Source of the DNA: an uncultured Clostridia bacterium
GTDB taxonomy: Bacteria > Bacillota > Clostridia > Christensenellales > Borkfalkiaceae
DNA: 28,336 bases
Assembly (NCBI GenBank): GCA_947177495.1
Contig: CAMWUS010000002.1
Coordinates: 1 to 28,336, forward strand
Reading direction: 5' to 3'
The stretch's first letter is position 1, and every line of letters begins with the position of its first letter. Of this stretch, positions 13,243 through 20,401 are shown one piece after another. A program made the translations under genes and the position numbers. Under the pieces are notes generated by a model. It saw only the letters and a list, made by a program, of their open reading frames with translations. It had not been told where the DNA came from and searched no databases.

Positions 13243-14557
13243 GCTCTTCCTGCCCGACCTTTGCAAGCTGTTTTTCCGCCGTGCTCTGCACGCCGCCGCT
13301 GTATTCCACGTGTTTTGTCGGCTCCCATTTCATGCCCTTGCGCGCGCGGATACGGCTTTGAATGTAGATGGGGAAGTACTCCAACATGAACAGGGGCGCA
13401 AAGAGCAGAGTACCGATTTTTTCACCAATAGAGAGGGGTTTGAATACGTCGCGGTAAGCCGCCATTGCGAGCGAGCAGTAACAGAATACCAACCCATACA
13501 TCACGAGGAAGGGCAGAACGATAAGCCATTTCACCGCGCTTGTCCAAAGTTCGCTTCCCTGCACGGCGTAACGCACGGCAAGCGCCGCACCACCTACCAT
13601 GACCGCGATCGTAGTGACGATAAACATGATAATGGGCACGAGCGCGAAGCAACAATCGAACCATTCCGCATAGGGGGCGCGCTCGCGGTGAATGCGTTGT
13701 TTCACTTGTTTTTTATATTTTTTGTCGCATTGCGAAAATCCCGTTACCCACCTAAGACGTCGGTTGTAGCTCTCCTTGTGACGAAGCACTTCTTCCGTGT
13801 AAATAATCGCATAAGGGTAGTACATCGACTGAAATCCTTTCAGCACGCTGTCGAGTTTCAGCTCGTAATCTTCCGTCAAGGTTCGGTAGGGCCACCCGCC
13901 CAATTTCTCAATCACTTCCCGCCGCACCATCAAACCCTGCCCGCACATATTCACGGGCAATCCGCGCCGTGTGCGGTAGTTGTTGCCGAGGTCGTCGATC
14001 ATGGGATAGGTAAGCGCGGAACAGTTGGAGAACACCGTGCGGCAGGAGCGGTCGCCGAGATAGTTTTTAATAAATTTCCGCGAAAGAAAAATGTCTACCT
14101 GATATTCGAGTGCGCCGTTGAGTTCGCTCACATAGTCGGGTGCAAGCACGGCATCCGCGTCGATAATGACAAACGCGTCGTATGCGGCAAGTCCGCTTGC
14201 TACCTGTTTAAAATACCCGTCGAGCGCCTCGCCCTTGCAGGTCTGCTCGGGCACCACGAACACGTTGTAGCCGCGCGCCTTTGCAAGTTCTACGGTGGGA
14301 TCTTGCGCGTCTTTTACAATCACGTTTACAGTAAAGTGTTCTTTGTCATAGGTCTGCTTGTCCACCGAGTCGAACAAGTCGCCGATGACTTTACTTTCGT
14401 CGAGCGCGGGAATCACGAGGGAAATTTTGCGCAGAGCAGTCGCGTTTTTGTGTTGCGGTTTTTGAAAGGCATAGAAAAACTGCACGAGCTTGGGCGTGTA
14501 CAGCAAAAACGAAATGCCGACAAAGATCACGTAAATCAACAGCCAATTTGCAATCAT
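13232..14557 (-). CDS. Membrane glycosyltransferase, family GT2
   Basis: 441 residues. An N-terminal membrane helix (about 5-22) leads into a GT-A domain: ISLVIPALDESKVIGDLFDSV (45-65), DAD at 133-135 (metal/UDP-sugar binding), TED at 228-230 (catalytic-base motif) and RRLRW at 266-270 (variant of QxxRW). Several C-terminal transmembrane helices follow (about 305-410). This is the architecture of processive GT2 enzymes (NodC/HasA/BcsA-like) that use UDP-sugars at the inner membrane. The sugar and the acceptor are not predictable. The ribosome binding site is AAGGAGGGG. It is the first gene of a two-gene operon with the overlapping PlsC-type acyltransferase. Confidence 0.86.
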   Translation of the reverse strand: MIANWLLIYVIFVGISFLLYTPKLVQFFYAFQKPQHKNATALRKISLVIPALDESKVIGDLFDSVDKQTYDKEHFTVNVIVKDAQDPTVELAKARGYNVFVVPEQTCKGEALDGYFKQVASGLAAYDAFVIIDADAVLAPDYVSELNGALEYQVDIFLSRKFIKNYLGDRSCRTVFSNCSALTYPMIDDLGNNYRTRRGLPVNMCGQGLMVRREVIEKLGGWPYRTLTEDYELKLDSVLKGFQSMYYPYAIIYTEEVLRHKESYNRRLRWVTGFSQCDKKYKKQVKQRIHRERAPYAEWFDCCFALVPIIMFIVTTIAVMVGGAALAVRYAVQGSELWTSAVKWLIVLPFLVMYGLVFCYCSLAMAAYRDVFKPLSIGEKIGTLLFAPLFMLEYFPIYIQSRIRARKGMKWEPTKHVEYSGGVQSTAEKQLAKVGQEEHER

Positions 14558-14587
14558 GCTCCCCTCCTTTTCCGAAATTTTTTCACA

Positions 14588-14616
14588 AGTATAGGAAAAC
14601 GAAAAAATCTTGTCAA
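14588..14616 (-). promoter_or_regulatory. Sigma-A promoter of the GT2-acyltransferase operon
   Basis: On the minus strand: TTGACA, a 17-bp T-rich spacer, TATACT. Near perfect; the transcription start is about 24 bases before the ATG. Confidence 0.88.
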
Positions 14617-14716
14617 GAATTCCATAGCTGTTTATGACCCTTTTACCAAACTTTTACACAGGTTTTACAAGTAATTAAAATTTGGGAAAGCGCGGGTGCG
14701 CACGAAAAATTTCGCA

Positions 14717-14743
14717 ACAAAAAAAACCCGCCTTACGGCGGGT
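14717..14743 (-). terminator. Terminator of glyQS
   Basis: Hairpin ACCCGCC (14726-14732) / GGCGGGT (14737-14743); on the minus strand it is followed by a long T run. Confidence 0.88.
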
Positions 14744-14757
14744 AAAAGATTATTTTG

Positions 14758-16134
14758 TCAGAACGCGATTTTTTCCGTTAAGAAAGCAATCACGCCGTTG
14801 ATATCCAAGCGGATTTGTTCCATGCTGTCTCTGTCACGTACGGTCACGGTGCCGTTTTCAAGCGTGTCGAAATCGATGGTAATGCAGTAGGGGGTACCGA
14901 TTTCGTCCTGTCTGCGGTAACGCTTGCCGATGGAACCCGCCTCGTCGTAAATGACGTTGAAGTGCTTTTTGAGCTTTGCAAGCAGCTCCTTTGCCTGCGG
15001 CGCGAGGTTCTTTTGCAGGGGAAGCACCGCTGCCTTGTACGCGGCGATTGCGGGGTGGAAGCGCATCACGTTACGTACTTCGCCTCCCTCCAACGTTTCC
15101 TCGTCGTACGCTTCGGAAAGCGCGGCAAGCATAAGTCTGTCGGCGCCGATAGAGTATTCGATAACGTAGGGGATAAAGCGTTCGCCGTTTACGGGGTCGA
15201 CGTAGGTCATCGTCTTGCCCGAGTATTCCTGATGGCGACTCAGGTCGTAGTCGGTACGGTTGTGAATGCCGTTCAGCTCGCTCCAACCCATGGGGAAGTC
15301 GTACTGAATATCGCACGCGGCTTTCGCGTAGTGCGCAAGCTTGTCGTGGTCTTTAAACCGCAAGTGCTCCGCCTTGAAGCCCAAGTCGAGCAGGAACTGC
15401 CAAGCCTTTTCCTTAAAGGTGTTGTAGTATTCTACGTCGGTACCCTCTTTGCAGAACCATTGGTGTTCCATCTGCTCGAACTCGATGGTGCGGAAAATGA
15501 AGTTCCCCGGCGTAATTTCGTTGCGGAACGCTTTCCCGATCTGCGCAATACCGAAGGGAACTTTCGCGCGCGTGGTGCGCTGTACGTTGAGGAAGTTGAC
15601 GAACTCGCCCTGCGCCGTTTCGGGACGCAGATAAATTTTGTTCTGACTCTCGTCGGTCACGCCGCGCGAGGTTTCGAACATGAGGTTAAAGGTACGGATA
15701 TTCGTCCAATTGAATTTGCCGCAAATGGGGCAGTGTACCTGATGCTCGCGAATGTAGTTTTCCATTTCCTCGTTGGTCATGGTGTCGGGATTTACTTTCC
15801 CCTTGGAATGCGCCTCGATGAGGGTGTCCGCGCGGTGGCGGCTCTTGCATTCCTTGCAGTCCATTTTGGGGTCGGAGAAAGACACGGTGTGTCCGCTCGC
15901 TTCCCAAACGCGCGCGTTCATGAGGATCGCCGCGTCTACGCCGAAAGAATTGTCGCTCTCTTGCACGAAGCGCTTCCACCAAGCGCGTTTAATATTGTTT
16001 TTAATTTCCACGCCTACGGGACCATAATCCCACGTGTTTCCCATACCGCCGTAAATTTCGCTGCCGGGAAAGATGATGCCGCGCGCCTTGCACAGCGCAA
16101 CGAGTTTTTCCATGGTAACCGCTCTTTTTTCCAT
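14758..16134 (-). CDS. glyQS: Glycyl-tRNA synthetase, single-chain (alpha2) type
   Basis: 458 residues, standard for the class II alpha2 enzyme that charges tRNA-Gly. The N-terminal start of the domain is KARGIIFPGSEIYGGMGNTWDYGPVGVEIKNN. A zinc-type segment CKECKSRHRAD pairs with CPICGKFN. Motif 2 is RNEITPGNFIFRTIEFEQMEHQWF, motif 3 is SIGADRLMLA, and the anticodon-binding domain fills the C-terminus to DFDTLENGTVTVRDRDSMEQIR. The start at 16134 has GAGGTG upstream; M8 is the only alternative. Structured repeat copy B lies directly upstream in the sense orientation, ending about 14 bases before the ATG. No T-box elements were found in the leader. Confidence 0.96.
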   Translation of the reverse strand: MEKRAVTMEKLVALCKARGIIFPGSEIYGGMGNTWDYGPVGVEIKNNIKRAWWKRFVQESDNSFGVDAAILMNARVWEASGHTVSFSDPKMDCKECKSRHRADTLIEAHSKGKVNPDTMTNEEMENYIREHQVHCPICGKFNWTNIRTFNLMFETSRGVTDESQNKIYLRPETAQGEFVNFLNVQRTTRAKVPFGIAQIGKAFRNEITPGNFIFRTIEFEQMEHQWFCKEGTDVEYYNTFKEKAWQFLLDLGFKAEHLRFKDHDKLAHYAKAACDIQYDFPMGWSELNGIHNRTDYDLSRHQEYSGKTMTYVDPVNGERFIPYVIEYSIGADRLMLAALSEAYDEETLEGGEVRNVMRFHPAIAAYKAAVLPLQKNLAPQAKELLAKLKKHFNVIYDEAGSIGKRYRRQDEIGTPYCITIDFDTLENGTVTVRDRDSMEQIRLDINGVIAFLTEKIAF

Positions 16135-16147
16135 AAATCACCTCAGG

Positions 16148-16316
16148 TTCACAAAATTTCTTTTGGGAAAGAAATTTTCGTGAGCTAATTTCTTTCTTCT
16201 TTCAATTTGGTTGCAGGAGCGTTGCGCTCCGTCTATCCCAAGTCATTCAGCCGCAGGTGTGCGGCAACTTGTGTCCCGCAGCGGAGGGCAACCCTCCTCG
16301 CGGAAAATATTGTAAC
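16148..16316 (-). repeat. Structured intergenic repeat, copy B (in the glyQS leader)
   Basis: Read on the minus strand it begins GTTACAATATTTTCCGCGAG and ends in a T-rich hairpin closing with TTGTGAA. In order it contains a GGAGGG/CCCTCC hairpin, the box CCGCTGCGGGACACAAG, stem GCCGCA/TGCGGC (plus-strand 16250-16255/16260-16265, 4-base loop) and stem GGAGCG/CGCTCC (16216-16221/16225-16230, 3-base loop), followed by TAGCTCAC next to the terminal hairpin. It fills most of the gap between the divergent glyQS and glnS genes and would be transcribed as the glyQS leader. Confidence 0.75.
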
Positions 16317-16459
16317 GACGGGCACAGCAAGCTTTTTCCAACCGTTCCTTATCTTAACATTTTATCCAAATTTCGTCAAGCGTTCGGGGCGGCGGGGAAA
16401 AATAAAGTGAAGCAAATTTGAAAAATCCCGTACAAAGAGTATCATTTTCGCGGAGAATG

Positions 16460-16468
16460 TGGTATAAT
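16460..16468 (+). promoter_or_regulatory. Extended -10 promoter of glnS
   Basis: TGGTATAAT is an extended -10 element; no good -35 is present 17 bp upstream. The leader runs from about 16475 to 16546. Confidence 0.65.
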
Positions 16469-16500
16469 AGAGCGGTACAGATAAGTCGTACAAGTGAAAA

Positions 16501-16534
16501 ACGCCGCAAACGCAAATTACGATTGGAGCGGCGT
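16501..16534 (+). promoter_or_regulatory. Leader hairpin abutting the glnS ribosome binding site
   Basis: ACGCCGC (16501-16507) pairs with GCGGCGT (16528-16534), and the Shine-Dalgarno GAGGAG starts directly after the stem. It could tune translation. No T-box is seen. Confidence 0.4.
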
Positions 16535-16546
16535 GAGGAGTTCGGC

Positions 16547-18172
16547 ATGGCGGAAGCGACGAATTTTATCGAGCAAATCATTGAAGCGGATCTTGCGGAA
16601 GGGAAAGTAAGCGCAATTAAAACGCGTTTCCCGCCCGAGCCCAACGGATATCTTCATATCGGGCACGCAAAGAGCATGTTCGTCAATTTCTCTGCGGCGG
16701 GGCGCTACGGCGGCAGCTGCAACCTCTTTTTCGACGACACCAACCCGTCTAAGGAAAAAACGGAATTCGTAGACGCGATTCGCAAGGACATTGCGTGGCT
16801 TGGCTACAAGTGGGACAAGGAGGTCTACGCGTCCGACTTTTTCGATACCATTTACGAATACGCCGAACGGCTCATTCGCGAGGGCAAAGCGTTCGTGTGC
16901 GATTTGAGTGCAGACGAGATTCGCGAAACGCGCGGCACGCTCACCGAGCCGGGCAAAGAAAGCCCTTATCGCAACCGCACGCCCGAGGAGAATTTGACCT
17001 TGTTCCGCGAGATGCGGGCGGGCAAATATGCGGACGGCGAAAAGTGCTTGCGCGCAAAAATCGACATGGCGTCTCCCAACATCAATTTGCGCGACCCCGT
17101 CATTTACAGAATCCTGCGCGCGGAGCATCACCGCACGGGAAATAAGTGGTGCGTGTACCCCATGTACGACTATGCGCATCCCATTTGCGATTATTTGCAG
17201 GGCGTTTCGCACTCGCTTTGCACGCTCGAATTCGAGGATCACCGCCCGCTTTACGATTGGGTAGGCATTACGCTCGGGTTTGCTCCCAAGCCCCGCCAAA
17301 TCGAATTCGCAAGACTCAATCTTACCAATCTCGTCATGAGCAAGCGGTACCTCAAAAAGCTCGTCGAGGACAAGTCGGTACACGGCTGGGACGATCCCCG
17401 TATGCCCACGCTCGCAGGGCTTCGCAACCGCGGTATTCCCGCGGAGGCGATTCGCGATTTCTGCGCGCGCGCAGGCGTTGCCAAGGCGAATTCCGAATGC
17501 GAAATCGGCTACTTCGAAGCGGTCGTACGTGACTATCTCAACGCGCACGCTCCCCGCGCGATGGCGGTTGTCGACCCGCTCAAATTGACGATTACAAATT
17601 ACGAGGGAGAGGAGAACGTTGAATTCGACGTCAACCAAACCGACCCCGAAGCAGGCAAGCGCGAAATCTTGTTCGGGAACACCCTGTATATCGAAAAGAG
17701 CGACTTCTCGCTCGATCCTCCGCCCAAATATCACCGCTTGAAAATCGGCGGATATGCGCGGCTGAAAAACGCCTACATCGTCCGTTGCGACGAGGCGGTC
17801 ACGGACAAGAACGGCGAAGTGACGGAAATCAAATGCACGTACTTCCCCGATTCGCGCAGCGGGAACGACACGAGCGGAATTAAAGCAAAGGGCGTGTTGC
17901 ATTGGGTGAACGCCGCCACGTGTGTGGATGCGGAGCTTCGGCAATACGAGCACTTGCTTAAAGACGCGGACTACGCGGGGCAGGATTTCTCCGAACGCAT
18001 GAACCTCGACAGCGAACATATCTTTTCGGCAAAAGCGGAACCGTTCCTCGCGCAGGCGCAAGAGGGGGAAGCGTTCCAACTCATGCGTACGGGCTACTAC
18101 AAAAAGTGCACGGAAAACGGCAAGCTGATTTTATCGGAAATCGTCTCGCTGAAAGATAACTTTAATAAGTAA
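16547..18172 (+). CDS. glnS: Glutaminyl-tRNA synthetase
   Basis: A 541-residue class I enzyme that charges tRNA-Gln directly. The catalytic signature PPEPNGYLHIGHAKSM has HIGH at 37-40, and the KMSKS-equivalent is VMSKR at 263-267. DTNPSKEKTEFVDAI, the HRTGNKWCVYPMYDYAH and SLCTLEFEDHRPLYDW blocks, and the beta-barrel anticodon domain (GNTLYIEKSDF, HWVNAATCVDAELRQYEHLL) are as in bacterial GlnRS. ATG 16547 is chosen for GAGGAG 6 bases upstream and family alignment; the frame extends further upstream without support. Many Clostridia lack GlnRS and use GatCAB, so its presence is informative for placing the genome. Confidence 0.96.
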   Translation: MAEATNFIEQIIEADLAEGKVSAIKTRFPPEPNGYLHIGHAKSMFVNFSAAGRYGGSCNLFFDDTNPSKEKTEFVDAIRKDIAWLGYKWDKEVYASDFFDTIYEYAERLIREGKAFVCDLSADEIRETRGTLTEPGKESPYRNRTPEENLTLFREMRAGKYADGEKCLRAKIDMASPNINLRDPVIYRILRAEHHRTGNKWCVYPMYDYAHPICDYLQGVSHSLCTLEFEDHRPLYDWVGITLGFAPKPRQIEFARLNLTNLVMSKRYLKKLVEDKSVHGWDDPRMPTLAGLRNRGIPAEAIRDFCARAGVAKANSECEIGYFEAVVRDYLNAHAPRAMAVVDPLKLTITNYEGEENVEFDVNQTDPEAGKREILFGNTLYIEKSDFSLDPPPKYHRLKIGGYARLKNAYIVRCDEAVTDKNGEVTEIKCTYFPDSRSGNDTSGIKAKGVLHWVNAATCVDAELRQYEHLLKDADYAGQDFSERMNLDSEHIFSAKAEPFLAQAQEGEAFQLMRTGYYKKCTENGKLILSEIVSLKDNFNK

Positions 18173-18440
18173 TCACTTTCCGCGAGGCGGGTGTCTAACG
18201 CCACCAAGGGAGAGCGGCGTTACGGTCACGCTCGCATCCCGCTCGCTTAGTTTGCCTTGCGCACACAAGCCACTGGCTTGTTGTGCATAACGCAAGGCTC
18301 ACCCCGCCGCTGCGGGACACAAGTTGCCGCACACTTGCGGCTTACTGACTTGGGATAGACGGAGCGCAACGCTTCTGTAACCAAATTGAAAGAACAGAGC
18401 TACAAGCTCACGAAATTTTTCGGAACGAAAAATTTGTGAA
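18173..18440 (+). repeat. Structured intergenic repeat, copy C (with an extra arm)
   Basis: It starts right after the glnS stop (CACTTTCCGCGAGG) and ends in the T-rich hairpin 18408-18422/18426-18439 closing with GTGAA, 20 bases before the next ATG. The core has CCGCTGCGGGACACAAG, stem GCCGCA/TGCGGC (18326-18331/18336-18341) and GGAGCG/CGCTTC (18361-18366/18370-18375). That last stem holds one pair that is G-U on this strand and A-C on the other. An additional arm of about 100 bp sits inside the first hairpin (18190-18310). It includes a compound hairpin GCCTTGCG...CGCAAGGC with an inner CACAAGCC/GGCTTGTTGTG stem, of the same design as 191-234. Confidence 0.75.
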
Positions 18441-18459
18441 TAAAGAAGGAGGTGCAAAA

Positions 18460-19476
18460 ATGATAATAGTGATTTGTGGCGCAGTGGGCGGAGCAATCGT
18501 GCTCGGGACGTTCACTTACGGCGCGTTCCGCAGATTCGTCCGCATGAAATGGACGCCCTATCAAATACTGTTGCTCTTTGCGCTTACCCTTATTGTTCCG
18601 CTCTTCGGGAGTGGGTTGACGGGAATCGTCGGGTTTGCCGTGGCGGCAGGGATCCTGTTTGTAGGCGCGGCTCTCATCCTTGTCGGTTCTCATTTTTTGC
18701 GGCACGTGCTCATCAATCAAAAAACACCGCCCTTGGGAGTGCGCATTCTCGACCGCGTGTTCGGTGCGTTCACCGCTTTGTTTGCTGTAGTATTGTATCT
18801 CGTCATTATTGCGGCATCCGCACTCACCGTCATGCAATACGTTGCTCCGCTTGAAGCGCTTGATGTGATTTACCAAAACCCGATTTGGATTTACTTCGGG
18901 CAGAAATACGCGCTCGACTTGCTCCTTGTTTCCATCGTGCTTTTAATGGTGCGCGGCGGCTACCGCTTGGGATTCTTGTGCACCCTGCAAACTTTGCTGA
19001 CAATCGTATTTGTGTTCGGCGCGCTCATACTTTCGGTTTACGGCGTGCTGAATTGGGGCTTCTTGAACGGGCTCGTCGCAAAACTTTCCGCAGGATTGAG
19101 CGGTGCCTTGGGGAGCGTCGTGGGCTTCCTGCTCGCGTTCTTCATCGTCTCGTTCGTCTTTACGTTTCTGCTCGTCGCCGTGTTCATGGGGCTCAACTTC
19201 CTGTTGTGCATTCCCCTTAAAATGGTGGAAAGAGGGCGCATCGGAAGAGCGATCGACGGTTGCGTCATGGCGGTTATTTCCTTTGCCGTAATGTTGGTTA
19301 TCGTGTGCGGGTTCGACGCGGGCGTGTTCGCGCTTGCAAACGGCGTCGCCGAGGGCTTGGGCGAAATCGGTACTACTCTGTCCGATATTTTCATGAAGAT
19401 AGAAAGCGCAATCCGCGGTTCCTCGCTCGGCGGCTACCTCTACGAAAACAGCCCGATCAACGCACTGCTCAATTAA
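18460..19476 (+). CDS. Polytopic membrane protein with two CvpA-like segments
   Basis: 338 residues, almost entirely hydrophobic, with about eight or nine membrane helices. Two regions look like repeats of one another: VRILDRVFGAFTALFAVVL (94-112) and GRIGRAIDGCVMAVISFAV (259-277). Both resemble the R-x-x-G-x-x-x-G pattern of CvpA/colicin V production proteins. The C-terminal SSLGGYLYENSPINALL is also CvpA-like. The function is unknown; a membrane scaffold or transport role is only a guess. ATG 18460 follows AAGGAGGTG; an upstream in-frame ATG at 18436 lies inside the repeat hairpin and is rejected. Repeat copy C forms its leader, and a strong hairpin ends the unit. Confidence 0.68.
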   Translation: MIIVICGAVGGAIVLGTFTYGAFRRFVRMKWTPYQILLLFALTLIVPLFGSGLTGIVGFAVAAGILFVGAALILVGSHFLRHVLINQKTPPLGVRILDRVFGAFTALFAVVLYLVIIAASALTVMQYVAPLEALDVIYQNPIWIYFGQKYALDLLLVSIVLLMVRGGYRLGFLCTLQTLLTIVFVFGALILSVYGVLNWGFLNGLVAKLSAGLSGALGSVVGFLLAFFIVSFVFTFLLVAVFMGLNFLLCIPLKMVERGRIGRAIDGCVMAVISFAVMLVIVCGFDAGVFALANGVAEGLGEIGTTLSDIFMKIESAIRGSSLGGYLYENSPINALLN

Positions 19477-19501
19477 ATAATTTTATAATCCCAAAACCAA
19501 A

Positions 19502-19546
19502 ACTCCGCGCCTGTCGCTTACGACGGGCGCGGAGTATACATTTTAA
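19502..19546 (+). terminator. Long hairpin terminator after the CvpA-like gene
   Basis: ACTCCGCGCC (19502-19511) / GGCGCGGAGT (19526-19535), continued inward by GTCG/CGAC around loop CTTA. The T-tract is short (ATACATTTT), so termination may be partial. Confidence 0.65.
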
Positions 19547-19571
19547 CGCTTTCGCCCATACTTGAAACGAT

Positions 19572-19946
19572 ATGTTGGACGAGAGAACGGGTAGTCTCCT
19601 CACCGTCATAAACGGTATGTGCGAAAAGGGGAGCTTCAAGCTCGTAGAAGAAAGCGAGCTACTGAAAAGTCTGCCTCCCGCGTGCGGTGTGGACGGCGCA
19701 ACTCTGCGCGCCATGCTCAACTATTTGGAGGACGGAAAATATATCGAAGTCGGCTATGCGGAGGAAGGGGAGTATTGCCTGCGCCCGCTTCCCGAGGGCA
19801 GACTGTATACCGAGCGGCTACGGCGGGAGCGTGGGGAAGCGATGCGCCGCCGTAGAGATTCACTACTACTTGCCCTGGCGGGGGGCTTCTCGGGCGGGTT
19901 CTTCGGATCGCTTGCGGCGTGGCTGATCGCCGCCCTTGCCTCATGA
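19572..19946 (+). CDS. Small winged-helix-like protein with a C-terminal membrane anchor (first of a tandem pair)
   Basis: 124 residues, no family recognised. The N-terminal 80 residues look like a compact helix-turn-helix/winged-helix module: SLLTVINGMCEKGSFKL, ESELLKSLPPACGVDGATLRAMLNYLEDGKYIEVGYAEEGEYCLRPLP. A basic stretch (RLRRERGEAMRRRRDS) then leads to one membrane helix (LLLALAGGFSGGFFGSLAAWLIAAL). It would be anchored with the N-terminal domain in the cytoplasm. There is no clear Shine-Dalgarno before ATG 19572. The stop overlaps the start of the next gene (ATGA), which encodes a paralogue of the same plan. The pair sits directly ahead of uvrBA. Confidence 0.7.
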   Translation: MLDERTGSLLTVINGMCEKGSFKLVEESELLKSLPPACGVDGATLRAMLNYLEDGKYIEVGYAEEGEYCLRPLPEGRLYTERLRRERGEAMRRRRDSLLLALAGGFSGGFFGSLAAWLIAALAS

Positions 19947-20314
19947 TTTCCGATACGCTTAGCCGTAGAGAAAACGAGGTCATGGGGGCCGTGTTTACGC
20001 TCGCGGCAGGGAAAGAACGCTTTCTTGCCGCCCCCTCGGAACTGCTTGCCGTACTCCCGCCGCGTGCAGGCTATACCGAGGAAAAACTCGAACGCGTGCT
20101 CCGCTCTCTCGAACTCGACGGCTATTTCGATTTGATTTCTTCCGAGCGCAAAGGCGAAACCGTGTACGTGGTGCATATGCACGGCGCGGGGCTTGCCTAC
20201 CGCCGCGAGAGCTTAAAGCGCAGGCGCGCCGTCGTGTTCCGTTGGGGGGTTGCCGCAGTCGGCGCGGTCATCACCTTTCTCATCGGCGTTATTTTAAAAC
20301 TCATTTTCAATTAG
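19943..20314 (+). CDS. Small winged-helix-like protein with a C-terminal membrane anchor (second of a tandem pair)
   Basis: 123 residues, paralogous to the preceding gene. It shares the SELL-x-LPP-x-x-G-x(5)-L-x-x-x-L-x-x-LE-x-DGY core: PSELLAVLPPRAGYTEEKL and RVLRSLELDGYFDLISSE. A wing-like strand (ETVYVVHMHG), a basic linker (RRESLKRRRAV) and a C-terminal membrane helix (GVAAVGAVITFLIGVILKLIF) follow. ATG 19943 overlaps the previous stop by four bases, a sign of translational coupling; the earlier in-frame ATG at 19919 is inside the upstream gene and less likely. The function is unknown. The two proteins could form a heterodimer at the membrane. Confidence 0.72.
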   Translation: MISDTLSRRENEVMGAVFTLAAGKERFLAAPSELLAVLPPRAGYTEEKLERVLRSLELDGYFDLISSERKGETVYVVHMHGAGLAYRRESLKRRRAVVFRWGVAAVGAVITFLIGVILKLIFN

Positions 20315-20327
20315 GGGGGCAAATCCC

Positions 20328-20356
20328 TTGACTTTCTTTTGCAAACGCGATAAAAT
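20328..20356 (+). promoter_or_regulatory. Sigma-A promoter of uvrBA
   Basis: TTGACT (20328-20333), 17-bp spacer, TAAAAT (20351-20356). The start is near 20363, inside the palindrome described next. Confidence 0.82.
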
Positions 20357-20385
20357 AGGCACAAACAAAAGTTTGTGCCTATTTT
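20352..20385. promoter_or_regulatory. 15-bp perfect palindrome over the uvrB -10/start: candidate LexA-type operator
   Basis: Arms 20352-20366 and 20371-20385 are perfectly complementary around AAAA. The centre reads AAAC-AAAA-GTTT, the same geometry as the Gram-positive SOS box GAAC-N4-GTTC with the outer G/C changed to A/T. It overlaps the -10 and the transcription start, the ideal place for a repressor. uvrBA is a classic SOS operon. An RNA-level role (leader hairpin) is the alternative, though transcription probably starts inside the first arm and would leave only part of the stem. Confidence 0.6.
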
Positions 20386-20401
20386 CGCAATTCGTTATTA
20401 T

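Noticed and set aside
13241..14674. 477-codon open frame opposite the GT2 gene
   Set aside because: Shadow of a GC-rich coding strand; the minus-strand protein has complete GT2 motifs, a promoter and a ribosome binding site.
14815..16188. 457-codon open frame opposite glyQS
   Set aside because: Antisense to a clearly conserved synthetase; the translation has no recognisable domain.
16135..16546. T-box leader for glyQS or glnS
   Set aside because: No T-box sequence (TGGNACCGCG-like) or specifier-loop arrangement could be found on either strand.
16517..18079. 520-codon open frame opposite glnS
   Set aside because: Antisense shadow; GlnRS motifs are complete on the plus strand.
18299..18496. 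Minus-strand open frame in copy C whose peptide resembles readings of copies B and D
   Set aside because: The similar peptides arise because the DNA repeat is conserved; no start signals, and the frame is not kept in copy A.
19536..19564. Sigma-E-like promoter before the tandem small genes (ATA ... CATACTTG)
   Set aside because: The spacer is 18 and the -10 lacks its final T; it overlaps the preceding terminator, so it could be chance.
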